A stretch of DNA of 64,000 nucleotides from Strobilurus pachycystidiatus (Eukaryota > Basidiomycota > Agaricomycetes > Agaricales > Physalacriaceae): assembly GCA_019915135.1 (NCBI GenBank), contig JAHLMK010000006.1, forward strand, positions 1,488,001-1,552,000, in the 5' to 3' direction. The position numbers and the translations under genes are program-made. Shown here piece by piece: positions 23,771-34,474 of this stretch (positions are counted from its first letter, which is position 1; every line of letters begins with the position of its first letter). A model generated the notes under the pieces. It had not been told where the DNA came from. It ran no database searches and was given only the letters and a program-made list of their open reading frames with translations.

Positions 23771-24850
23771 TTAGGCCGAGGCAGCAGCCTTCTGGGTCTC
23801 ACGCGCCGCCTTCCATTCCTCCACGTCTTTTCTGTACGCGTCCTGGTAAACCTATCGGGAACGTCAGACCTCGCCTCCAAAAAAACGAAAAAAAAACACC
23901 CGCATACCTTCTTCTGATCCTCCGGAAGAGCTTTCCACCGTGCAGAAGCGTCCGCGAGCGGCAGCACCCCCCCGCTCGACGTGGCCAGCATAAACCTATC
24001 ACCCACATCAGCACCGTCCACGCACGCATGCGCGACCTTCCCTTGCTCACCTAACGAACCCATTCACAGGCATCTTCGGCACGTCCGGGTTCCTCGGCTT
24101 GCGCATGAACCTGGCCCTCTTATGCCTGCGCCTATACTCCTTCACGATGCTCGGCGGCGTCTTCTCATACCACTCCGTCAGCGCCTTGGCGAACACCTCC
24201 CGCTCCGCCGCTTCCTTCTGCTTGTAAACCTGTCGAGAGCTCAGCGCGCCCTCCCGCTACAGGCCGAAGCATACCACGCACCAATTTCTCCCCCTCCGAC
24301 AACCCCTTCCACCGCGCGTGCATATCCGCAAACCTCTTCCGGCTCTCCTCAATCCCGTCCTTCTGGTAATTAAACCCCTGCAGCGCCTCCGACATATACA
24401 CGCGCATGGCCGTCTTGTACCTGGGCGGCGCCGGCGCAGTCGTGCGCGGTATAACGACTAACGCGGTCAGGTCAACGAAGGCTTGCGGGGCGGCGGCGGG
24501 GGGGACTCACTTTTCGTGGGCTTCTTGGCGGGCTTGCGCTTGACCTTGACCTTGGTCACTTTGGCCTTTTTCTTCTTCACGACAGGCTTCTTGACGGGTT
24601 TCTTCGTCGCGGCCGTGGCGGGCTTCTTCGTCGCGGCGGCGGTCTTCTTGGCGCCAGGTTTGGGGCCAGGTTTGGCCTTTGCCTTCGGTGCGGCGGCGGC
24701 GGCGGCAGCAGCAGGCGGGAGCAGGGAAGGTGGAGACGTTACGAAGGTGCGCGCAAGGAGCGGTCGGCAAGCAGAGAGACGTGTCAGAGCCGCCGTCCTG
24801 GCCGACGCAGCAAGCCCAGCAGCTGCACGGGCCCGTAGAATCGAAAACAT
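23771..24850 (-). CDS. Mitochondrial HMG-box DNA-binding protein (Abf2/TFAM-like)
   Basis: Exons 24850-24511, 24457-24282, 24229-24051, 23995-23908, 23851-23771; 864 nt encode 287 residues. The start MFSILRARAAAGLAASARTA is Arg/Ala-rich without acidic residues, typical of a mitochondrial presequence. A long Lys/Pro/Ala linker follows (about residues 45-115). Two HMG-like segments come next: YKTAMRVYMSEALQGFNYQ ... ARWKGLSEGEKLVYKQKA-type sequence, and PKMPVNGFVRFMLATSSGG ... ARWKALPEDQKKVYQDAY, each with the conserved W-K-x-L-x-x-x-x-K-x-x-Y pattern. In yeast and animals such proteins package mtDNA. The gene is divergent from the Mediator gene with 137 bp between start codons. Confidence 0.8.
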
Positions 24851-24907
24851 TCGTCGTACTCTTGGCAATGGCAATGGCCGTTCGGGAAAAGCGCGTTGAT
24901 GGTTGGG

Positions 24908-24920
24908 TGACTCTGAGTCA
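24908..24920. promoter_or_regulatory. Palindromic bZIP-type site in a divergent promoter
   Basis: TGACTCTGAGTCA is a perfect palindrome around a central T and holds two Gcn4/AP-1-like half sites. It lies in the 137-bp spacer between the HMG-box gene (start 24850, minus) and the Mediator gene (start 24988, plus), so it could control both. Confidence 0.5.
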
Positions 24921-24987
24921 CAGCGTGATTGTCTCCGCGGCGCGTGTTTGGCAAATCCATTAAATTCAGTACCCACTCCCACCCATC

Positions 24988-26040
24988 ATGGCGCTCCCCA
25001 TCGGCCAGCTCGAATCCCTCAAATTCAAGATCCACCAAACGCTCGAATCCGTGCAAGCCCTCCAGCGCACTCTCGACGCCGCCCTATACCAAAACGCCAT
25101 GCCCCCCTGGCCCGACATCCTCTCGAAATACAACATCCTCCTCTCCCAAACGCACAGCCTCTCCACCGCCCTCGTCTCCCCCATCCACAAATCCTCCCAC
25201 CAGGCGAACCCCTACGAGCAAATGGCATTACACCCCAAAGCCCCCGGGCCCGACGTCGAAGGCCCGGGGCGCGTGATGAACCTCCTCCGCACGCAACAGA
25301 TCCTGTCCGTGCTCGACAGGGAGAACGCCACCATCCGGCGGCTCTCCGCGCACATGGCCACGCACGGCTCTGTCGGCGTCGTCAGCGACGCGCCTGTCCC
25401 CACCACCTCTAAATTTGGCTTTCAGGCGAGGAAGCCGGAGTACGAAGACGTCCTAGCGGAGTGCATGGAGATCAAGGCCGCGCACGACCAGCGGGTGGAC
25501 CGGGCGATCCGCGCGGTGACGATGCTGCGGGAGCAGCATGACTGGAGGCAGCGCGTGGAGGTGGAGGTCGAGGAGCCGGATGAGCTGGACTGGGGCAATG
25601 GGATGGACGTGGATGAGGGATCTGGGTCGAGCGACGAGGATGAGGTGGACGAGCACTTGCATGGAGATGGGGACGGGGATGACGGTGACGGCGACGAGCA
25701 CATGGGAGAGTGGTCAGTGTTGCATTCCCGACGCTTGATTTCGCCTACTCACGCCACATCCCCGCAGAATGCGTTTATTTATCATTCACGCGGAATCACG
25801 CCCTCATGGGCCATGGCGCACGCTATTCCTGTTTGCCGAAGGATCATCCAGATCCTGCTAGTCCCAGTTGCCGTTCCATATCACCGCGCCAAGTCACACG
25901 GCGCGTCCGCGTCATCTTGCATTAGCGTTGACGTTGGGAGCAGTGGGATGGACCCCGAGTACATATCTCGCGCGTCCCAGGCCCTGCGATTTCTGGAGGG
26001 TGCAGAAAGGCAGCTAGACGCGTACATGGGTGTCTGTTGA
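24988..26040 (+). CDS. MED8: Mediator complex subunit 8
   Basis: The N-terminal region (QLESLKFKIHQTLESVQALQ, WPDILSKYNILLSQTHSLST) matches the helical Med8 core that joins the Mediator head module, and ends in a basic/hydrophobic helix (DQRVDRAIRAVTMLREQHDW). The C-terminus from about residue 198 is strongly acidic (Asp/Glu/Gly). As an uninterrupted frame the protein is 350 residues. However, 25713-25767 has a good GTCAGT..CGCAG intron; splicing it creates a TGA at once and gives 241 residues ending in the acidic tail, closer to other fungal Med8 lengths. I favour the spliced form; the extra 109 residues resemble nothing. Confidence 0.82.
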   Translation: MALPIGQLESLKFKIHQTLESVQALQRTLDAALYQNAMPPWPDILSKYNILLSQTHSLSTALVSPIHKSSHQANPYEQMALHPKAPGPDVEGPGRVMNLLRTQQILSVLDRENATIRRLSAHMATHGSVGVVSDAPVPTTSKFGFQARKPEYEDVLAECMEIKAAHDQRVDRAIRAVTMLREQHDWRQRVEVEVEEPDELDWGNGMDVDEGSGSSDEDEVDEHLHGDGDGDDGDGDEHMGEWSVLHSRRLISPTHATSPQNAFIYHSRGITPSWAMAHAIPVCRRIIQILLVPVAVPYHRAKSHGASASSCISVDVGSSGMDPEYISRASQALRFLEGAERQLDAYMGVC

Positions 26041-26386
26041 ATCTAGACTACAATTATGTACGGTTGTAATACTGGACATCCTGTTCTTCGTCAGGCCAAG
26101 GCTTGAAGGCTCTCATGGATCCGAGTCGCCGCTTTCCTCACATGTTCCGTAGCGGCGCACCTGGTGTCAGCAGTATGTACGATGCCGCTGCACAAAGTTA
26201 ACCCGACGTTCACAATCATCTGCATCTGGTTGGCCGAAGGCAGGGGCGGGTCAACGCGGATGAAAGCCGTCAAAAGTGATGTAATCCACAAGGCACCAAT
26301 CACAAGGCGATCTTTTGGTTTTTGCCACCTTTCCTTCGTTCTCCATTGTTGTTCTCCTTCGTCTTCAAAGTTGAGGCGTAGTCGAG
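26041..26386. other. Promoter region of aconitase
   Basis: No gene. A minus-strand frame (26303-26091) lacks an ATG and was not accepted. Pyrimidine-rich sequence (26330-26370) precedes the aconitase start, as in many highly expressed basidiomycete genes. Confidence 0.5.
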
Positions 26387-29258
26387 ATGTTCAACCTCTC
26401 CAACCGCACTGCGAATGCAGTCCGGCGCCTGGCCGCCGGCATGGCCACCGTTGCGCCCCGCATCGGCGACACCAAGGTCGCGATGTCGCTCCTGGAAAAG
26501 GGCGCCTACATCAACTACCAGCGCATTGAGGACAATGTCGCCATTGTACGCGACAGGTGCGTTTTTGTGCTTCTGTTCCGCTAGTCTAGACTGACGGTGA
26601 CCTGTCCAGACTCAACCGCCCTCTGACGTTGTCCGAAAAGATCTTGTACGGTCATCTTGACGATCCGCATGGTCAGGATATCGAGAGAGGGACGAGCTAC
26701 CTCAAATTACGACCGGATGTCAGCCCTCCTTTACTTGTCTTTGTTTCCGTAGCGTATAGCTAACGTCTCCACCAGCGAGTCGCTTGCCAGGATGCTACCG
26801 CACAAATGGCTCTACTCCAGTTCATGTCCGCGGGTATGGACACTGCCGCCGTCCCAACCACCGTCCACTGTGACCATCTCATCGAGGCACAAATCGGCGG
26901 TGTGAAGGATCTGGCACGCGCTATCGACATCAACAGGGAGGTTTACGACTTTTTGGCAACCGCAACGGCAAAGGTATGTGTCCTCCCTTCATGTGCTTGC
27001 TCTGTGTCAACCCGTTAACCAAAATTTCACAGTATGGACTTGGTTTTTGGAAGCCCGGATCCGGCATCATTCACCAAATCATCCTCGAGAACTACGCATT
27101 CCCCGGTGGACTGATGATTGGCACTGACTCGCACACGCCCAACGCTGGAGGACTCGGAATGATTGCCTGCGGTGTTGGAGGCGCTGACGCAGTTGATGTC
27201 ATGGCCGGCATTCCATGGGAGCTCAAGTGCCCCAAGGTCATCGGTGTCAATTTGACCGGCAAGATTGGCGGATGGACCACTCCAAAGGGTAACGTACCCC
27301 GCTATCACGGGTCGAGCATACGCTAAACGCCTGCTGTAGATGTCATCCTGAAGGTTGCTGGTATCCTGACGGTCAAGGGTGGAACTGGCGCTATCGTCGA
27401 ATACAAGGGTCCTGGTGTCGAGTCGCTGTCTTGCACGGGCATGGCCACGATCTGCAACATGGGTGCTGAAATCGGTGCTACCACCTCGATGTTCCCCTTC
27501 AACAACCGCATGGTCGACTACTTGAACGCTACCAACCGTCACGACATCGCCAACTATGCCAAGCAATTCGCTTACAACCTCAAGGCTGACGAGAACGCCG
27601 AGTACGACCAGGTCATCGACATCGTAAGTCATCAATTCTCTGCGATGCTACACGTTCTCATGTGCGATGCAGAACCTCTCTGAGCTCGAACCCCACATCA
27701 ACGGTCCTTTCACTCCTGATCTCGCCACCCCTCTGTCCAAGTTCGCGTCCGAGGTCAAGAAGAACGGCTGGCCGGAAGAGCTCAAGGTTGGACTGATCGG
27801 TTCTTGCACCAACTCTTCCTACGAGGACATGTCCCGCTCTGCATCCATCGCCAAGGAAGCTGCCGCTCACGGTCTCGAGGCCAAGGCTAAATTCACCATC
27901 ACTCCCGGCTCCGAGCAGGTCCGCGCCACCATCGAGCGCGACGGACAGATCGCCGCGTTCGAGGACATTGGTGGACTCGTTCTTGCCAACGCTTGCGGAC
28001 CTTGCATTGGACAATGGGACCGTCGCGATGTCCCCAAGGGTGAAGCCAACTCCAGTACGTCGCTCAACACACCTTAGAGAATCATCACTCACTCGCTCCC
28101 AGTCATCACCTCCTACAACCGTAACTTCACCGGCCGTAACGACGCCAACCCCGCCACCCATGCATTCGTCGCCTCACCCGATGTCGTCACCGCCATGGTC
28201 TTCGCTGGATCCCTGACTTTCAACCCTCTCACCGACTCCCTGACCGGCTCCGACGGCAAGCCCTTCAAGTTCAGCGACCCAACTGGAAACGAGCTCCCTC
28301 CCCGCGGCTACGACCCAGGCGAAAACACGTTCCAGGCACCTCCCGCCGACCGCGCCAGTGTTAATGTTGCTGTCGACCCTAAGAGTGACCGTCTCCAACT
28401 CCTCTCGCCCTTCCAACCTTGGGACGGAAAGGCACCCACCGACCTCCCCATCCTCATCAAGGCCCAGGGCAAGTGCAGTAAGTAACTACTCCAACTGAGT
28501 GGACATGCTTTGACCGATGTCTGCAGCAACGGATCACATCAGCGCTGGCGGTCCCTGGTTGAAATACCGTGGTCATCTCCAGAACATCTCTCGTGAGTCC
28601 TGCGTGGCCTCCTCGTGTGTCGATCCTTGCTGATCGTTTCGTCGTCAGAAAACTGTCTCATCGGTGCCATCAACGCTGAGAACGGCGAGGCGAACAAGGT
28701 CAAGAACCAGGTCACCGGTGAATGGGGAGGTGTTCCCCAGACCGCCGCCTACTACCGCGATAACGGCATCAAGTGGGTCGTCATCGGCGACCACAACTAC
28801 GGAGAGGGGTCGTCGCGTGAGCACGCCGCTCTCGAACCCCGCTTCCTGGGAGGCCTCGCCATCATCACCCGGTCCTTCGCCCGTATCCACGAGACCAACT
28901 TGAAGAAGCAGGGCATGCTTGCGTTGACGTTCGTCAACCCCGAAGACTACGACAAGGTCCAGCCCAGCGACAAGGTCGACATTGTTGGCCTTGAGACCTT
29001 CTCGCCTGGCAAGAACCTTACCCTGCGCGTGAAGCACGAGGATGGTTCATCTGAGGTAACGTTTCCCCGCCCATATGTTTATTTTGGACTGTCACTGATG
29101 TCGCGTAGGACATCGCCCTCGCCCACTCCTTCAACGAAGGACAAATTGCCTGGTTCAAGGCTGGTTCTGCCCTCAACCTCGTACGTGAATTTTCATCATC
29201 ATCTCTAAACTCGTCTAATCGTCGTGCGCAGATGGCCGCAAAAGCTAAGGGCACCTGA
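26387..29258 (+). CDS. ACO1: Aconitate hydratase, mitochondrial
   Basis: Eleven exons: 26387-26556, 26610-26718, 26776-26973, 27033-27288, 27340-27623, 27673-28054, 28103-28477, 28527-28592, 28649-29055, 29109-29180, 29232-29258; 2346 nt encode 781 residues, the expected size. It isomerises citrate to isocitrate in the TCA cycle. Cluster ligands appear in [13 protein letters not shown] and [11 protein letters not shown]. Substrate-site segments include [31 protein letters not shown] and [14 protein letters not shown]. The N-terminus ([20 protein letters not shown]) is a mitochondrial presequence. Codon use is strongly biased to C-ending codons, as for a highly expressed gene. Polyadenylation is probably near 29390-29470. 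Confidence 0.97.
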
Positions 29259-29486
29259 GACTACATCTCTTCCGACCCATAAATAACGAACACTTCCTCC
29301 ATGTTAATGTACGACGCTTTCGCTCCGCTTTATACCTCTATCCCCCGCTCGGCTTCACGACTTTGTACTCACTATCAGAATGGTCCCTTTATAATTAATT
29401 ATCTGGGCCAGGATAACGTAGTCTCGTACCAAGGGATCTGTAACTTTATTCTCCAATAATGTACATAAATAAATAAAAGAAGTACT

Positions 29487-32220
29487 TCACAACCGCGCTC
29501 GTGCGAAGTCCCCCCGACCTGCGCGTCGTGATCGTTCCCGCAATACCCGTCTCAAGATCTTCCCACTGGCGTTCCGCGGTATCTCTGCGGTGAAGGTAAT
29601 GCCGCCGTCCAGCCTTTTGTAAGGCGATAGCGTTCGTGCAACGTGCTGTTGGGCAATTCAGAAGCCGTTATGAAGGGTACGTAGTTTGTTCATTTTACCT
29701 GATATATATCCGTCCTTAGCTGCCTCGCGAACATGGGATCCTCTCGGACAGCTTGAGAAACTCTAGGTTTCAGCACGATGTGCGCCATCGGTCGTTCTCC
29801 TGCGAATTCATCGGGCACGCCAATGACGGCGGCATCGGCAATGCATGTATGTGTCAAGAGGACGCCCTCTAATTCCGCTGGCGCTACCTGGAATGCTTTG
29901 ACCTACGTAGTACTCGTCAGTGAACCGTGACTGGTTTTCGTGGTACGCACCTTTATCAGTTCTTTGACGCGTTCGAGGATGAAGATATCCCCATTTTTGT
30001 ACATGGCTTGGTCCCCCGTTCGGAGCCAACTAGATTGACTGGGCTCAGCTCACACAGTCGTAGGGGTACAGCGAGCAAACACACCCGTCGACAAAAGTTG
30101 CCGCAGTCCTAAGATTGGTCAAATCAGCGGAGGACTGTAAGTAGTTGATGCGTGTTCGCACATACTCTCTCGGATTTCCATAGTATCCCAGCGCGACTTG
30201 ACCACCCTTGACGTACAGTTCCCCTGCTTCTCCTTCACTAGCCAAAGTGCCATCCTCCTTGACGACACGGGCAGTCGTACCCGGAAGGAGTTGTCCTGCG
30301 CTACCCAAAGTCCCGATTTTCTGATCAACAGGAAACTAGCGCCTCATAGTTAGTGTCCATATCCACGGGGAGGGTCATCTTCCCACCATGCTGACCGCTC
30401 CGCATGTCTCGGTCATGCCTAGCGCAATTCAGTCAAGTACCTACAAAGAACATCATGTTCCGAGGAAGGACGTACCATAGGCCTGCCCGAGCTCGACGTT
30501 GGGCATGATGCTAAGCAACTCCTCCGTAAGAGACGCGCTCAGCGGTGCGGCGGCGACGATACAGTAACGGACACATGACAGATCGTAGTGCCTCGTCGCT
30601 GGATCCTGGAGGTAGGTCATTTCAATGTTGTTGCAATTGTGTAAGGGCAAAGAGCGCTCAACCTTGCATAATAAGACTACTTGAGGGGGAACCAATCTGC
30701 GATATCATCATCAGAAAAACGTCGCCATCTTCGCCCTCGAGAGTATAGTTGGACTCACGGTAGATGAGTTATCTGGTATCTTTCTACGCTGGCTAGAAAG
30801 CTTTCAAAATGAAATCTTCGTGCCAGAACCAGCGACATCTGTAGTATCAACAGGGGTCAGTGCTTCGAGCGGGACCTAAATTGCATCACATACTCCCGCA
30901 TAAATCATGAAATGTAACTTGTAGAGAGATCAACATGGTGACAGATGGAAAAGGCATACTTGACTACTCACATTGAACACGAGACCGTATATGTCTTCGT
31001 GGCAATCTTGTTAGGCAAACTCAATACTGGGAAACCCAAAACTTACGATAGAGAGGTAAGACTGTCAGGGAGGAAAAATCGGCATTTTCATTTCAGGATC
31101 GCATTGAAAGTACTTACACCCGCCACATACGTCTCCGCATCGAAAGCGTTGCTCATTGCAAGGCGCGTAGTGATCATTGAGATGGTTCAGTGTCGCTTCT
31201 TGTACAATGATGCTGATCACGTTGAAGTGTGTTACAGCGACTGCCTAGATCAGGATGAGAAGTCAGACTCTCGTGTAGTTAGGTGTTCGCAATCCTACCT
31301 TAGGCATTCCGGTGGTTCCGGACGACGGTGCCAAGAAGGCAACTGTACTCTTGGCCTCATCCTCGCCGAGAGTCAGTTCCACTGCGCTCGGATAATGACT
31401 TCCCTTCTCAATGACATCTTGTAAAGACCGGTAGCGTCCGGCCATATCAATCGGACGGTCGATGAAGATAAGACGGTCAAGAGGTAGTTGGATCGTTGGG
31501 CCTATGGAAAGAAGCTTCGAGAGGCAGTCCGCATGGGCAATAATCAATGAGGGCTTTGTCAAGCGCAACTGGACAACTAATGTCGGAGTCAGATGAGCAG
31601 GTAACTTCAACGTCAAGGTGGTCTACCGAGTTCTTTTGATGAGAGGGTTGGACTGATAGTGCTAGTAGAGGTTCATCAGCGAGGATATCGGTGCACCATG
31701 CAATAGGCGTACGAGACGATCGCACCGATTCGATGGGCAGCCCACGCGCATGGCCCAAAATCTACGAGAGTTTAACCAAGTTCAGAAAGACATAACGACT
31801 CGTACCAATGTGATTATAGCTCATAATGGCCACTATGACGCTATGAGATGCACAGACACAAGCGAAAGAGCCATGAAACCAACCGATGTCATTGGGCCCT
31901 GGGTACAAGAGTTAGGTCCAACACACGTTCAATGTGAGCGGCGCCTACTGACTGATGTCATAAGAGTGATACATCGCAGCCGCAATATTGCGCGACCGTG
32001 AACGTATCTAGTTTCAAATCAGTAAGAGCGCGAATCCGGCGGCAACAAGACACACCTCACTCATGAACACGACTTGTCCAGTGTCATCGTCAATCAGACA
32101 AGGCATGTGTGAGGGACGTTTCGGTCGGCTAGGATGCGCGTAGTCATCCAAAAGGAATTGGGGTACCGTCAGATGAGTGGGAATATGCGCTAGCGACATG
32201 GGCGATTGTAGAATAGTCAT
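29487..32220 (-). CDS. AMP-binding acyl/aryl-CoA ligase (4-coumarate-CoA-ligase-like)
   Basis: Start [18 protein letters not shown] at 32220; stop at 29487. About ten short introns can be placed where motifs rejoin, for instance around [11 protein letters not shown] / [11 protein letters not shown] / [13 protein letters not shown] (31740-31550). Motifs in order: [14 protein letters not shown] (AMP-binding loop, about 31350-31305), [31 protein letters not shown] (30570-30510), GQAYGx[14 protein letters not shown] segment, [18 protein letters not shown] (30215-30165), [17 protein letters not shown] with [13 protein letters not shown] (29980-29880), and [14 protein letters not shown] near the end. 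This is the full adenylate-forming order with the catalytic lysine in PRNASGK. The substrate may be a fatty or aromatic acid; the neighbouring desaturase hints at a fatty acid (inference). No targeting signal is evident. Confidence 0.8.
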
Positions 32221-32263
32221 GGTGCGGGAGATAATGATGGGACACATAGACGGGAACACCAGG

Positions 32264-32270
32264 TTTTATA
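32264..32270 (-). promoter_or_regulatory. TATA box of the CoA-ligase gene
   Basis: The minus strand reads CATATAAAACC about 44-50 bp upstream of the ligase ATG at 32220, giving a very short leader. Confidence 0.5.
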
Positions 32271-32420
32271 TGGCCACAATGGTATGCGCCGACAGGAAAG
32301 GGCATCGAGACGGATAAGCTTTTCCCCATCTCAAGGAATTGACAGCGCTGTAACGTATAAACCTATTGCAGAGTCTTGTTTGTGACCTTCTGGGATGGAC
32401 CTGGCAGTGTTCCTTGCAGG

Positions 32421-32862
32421 TCAGGCAACCTGTGCGGATATCCGGTAGACACGTCTGACGAGTCCGCGGACTTGTTGAGAATCAAAATACCCTAGAGGCT
32501 GGATCACATGAACTCCGGTAAAGGATCTATTGAGTGTCGTCAGCGAACAACAGGTATACGTCGATCGCCACACGATAATCAGACCTTGCCGAGCTCGCGT
32601 ATATGAACTTCAAAACGTGTGACATCACGATTCGCTGGCCTTATCAGCTTCAGTTCATTGAAACCGTATAGTGTTCCGACTTTGGTGTCCGATAATACTT
32701 ACTTACAAACCGTGATACATGACGCGGCAGCGTGGAATGCCACGGAACCATCTTGCATCCGAAAGTCGGGGAACTCTGCAGGCTACTATACCTTAAGATC
32801 CGTTCCCGTCTGGAGCCGCAAGAGAAGGAGAGTACCATTGCCTCTAGAGTATCTACATGTCA
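32421..32862 (-). CDS. Unidentified small coding region between desaturase and CoA ligase
   Basis: Protein-like segments on the minus strand: EFPDFRMQDGSVAFHAAAS (32780-32715), FNELKLIRPANRDVTRFEVH then IRELGK (32662-32585), and FDSQQVRGLVRRVYRISAQV (32490-32425) with a TGA at 32423-32421. GT..AG breaks separate them, but I could not fix all splice sites or the start. It is downstream of the desaturase stop and upstream of the ligase promoter. It may be a small separate gene or an alternative 3' extension of the desaturase transcript. No family was recognised. Confidence 0.35.
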
Positions 32863-32912
32863 TATTTATCCGCATACCGATCAGCCGAGAAGGTCTTCCC
32901 TGACTAAGGAGT

Positions 32913-34474
32913 TCAAGGAGGGGCTATGCGGGTCCCCACGTAGAGATTTTGAGCGGGCGGAAGTGTATGCTCGGGATGCATCTCAACGCCACCATGTAGA
33001 ATCCCCCTACAAAGAATGAGCGCCATGCCTAGCTGTTGATGCGGACACTCACACACGCATCATAGAAAGCAGCTAGAACACATTTATGAGATAGGCTAGA
33101 AGAGCATTGTAGATACCTACGTTGTGAGCCGCATTTGAGTGCCTGTAGATGCCGCCAAAGAACGATCCGGTCATGTCTAAACCACTACTTTGGTGGATCA
33201 AAGCCAATCCCCCTGGATGTTCCTGCGCAAAGGAAGAAGCGTCGTGAATGAAACCCGCGATTAATATGAGGGAGGCTGTTTTCGAGCGGTCCTGAACTAG
33301 AAGCGAATGGCGTCAGCGATGTACGAATGATCTGCGATTGAAGTAGCGCCTACATTCTTCCCAGGTCACGATAGGTAGTTGTTCGATAGTTTTCGGCCAC
33401 TCAAGAGAATCCTGGACGCTCTTCAATTTTTTCAGTTGCATCATCAATGATCCCTTCAAGATTTCGTTCCTCGAGAATCTGCGAAGATGGCTGGCCAGAC
33501 CCACACATTGGCACAGGGCAATAAACCACTTGGTCGGATCGTATTGGTACCACTTGATTGCGTTGCGATAATCCATGGGAAATTGATGATGGAAGTTATG
33601 GTAACCTTCTCCCATCGTCAGTATGGCAGAGAGAAAATGATCGCGAGGGCTCAAAACATCATCGTAAGGCGTGGCCCCGAGAAAGTGTGCAATTGAATTG
33701 ATACTGAAGGTGCTCTGAGAGAGAGATATTAGTTTCAAATGCGGCTCGAGAGCAGGTAACAGACGTGATGGGCGATGGTCAAGCGGAACGCAGCAGCAAT
33801 GCAGAAGCCGCCACGCCAATCTCCCCAGAGTAACCCGGGAATGGCGGTAGGAACGGCGAATGCGAAGAGCACCATAAGATGAAAATACCACTTGTGTTGT
33901 GCACGCAGTAACGCGTCCTTCCTCAGATCCGAAACGTCCGCATAACCGGAGTGAAGATCTGTTTTGAATATCATCCACCCAATGTGTGTCCACAACAAGC
34001 CACAGTTGGAGTTATATGGATCTTGTTCCGTATCGGTGTACCGATGGTGCGATCGATGCGAACGAGACCACCAATAGCAGGAGCCCTGCGCAGCACTTGT
34101 CCCTCCAGCAAGCAAAAAGAGTTGGAGGGGATAAGACGCGTTATACGACCGGTGAGACCAAAGGCGGTGATAGCCTGAGTGAAGCTTGAGTATACGGGCT
34201 CATTCTCTAAGACCTGACCGACCTGCAGTGACACCTGACGTATGCTCACTCAGTTCCCACTTCATGAAGTATAGGTGCTTGAGGGCGTACCGAGCATACC
34301 AAAGACATAGTATCCCACTGCGAACAGCACCGTCTGTCGACGGTCCTCGAGCCAGAATACTCCGTATAAACCAATGACCGGCGTCAAGGTGAGAACAAGA
34401 AGATTGAACCATCGTACGCCTTTGATTGGCGGAAATCCCTCAAAAGCAGAAGCAAAATTTACCCCGAGCACCAT
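32913..34474 (-). CDS. OLE1: Stearoyl-CoA (delta-9) desaturase with C-terminal cytochrome b5 domain
   Basis: Seven exons: 34474-34291, 34234-34223, 34174-33765, 33714-33354, 33296-33121, 33072-33053, 33006-32913; 1257 nt encode 418 residues. It introduces the first double bond into stearoyl/palmitoyl-CoA in the ER, using its own cytochrome b5 as electron donor. The three histidine boxes are HRLWSH, HRSHH and HNFHH. The b5 domain has the haem-binding HPGG and YRHSNAAHNLLSMMRVGILH. Membrane segments flank the boxes (FNLLVLTLTPVIGLYGVFWL). Exon 2 is only 12 nt and exon 6 only 20 nt; both are needed to keep VTAGYHRLWSH and HNLLSMMRV. The amino end is shorter than in yeast Ole1. A CoA ligase lies downstream on the same strand. 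Confidence 0.93.

Noticed and set aside
24483..24899. 138-residue hydrophobic plus-strand frame
   Set aside because: Antisense of the Lys/Ala-rich linker of the HMG-box protein, which gives spurious Phe/Leu/Gly-rich translation.
26091..26303. 70-residue minus-strand frame in the aconitase promoter
   Set aside because: It has no ATG and no splice-linked upstream exon; chance frame.
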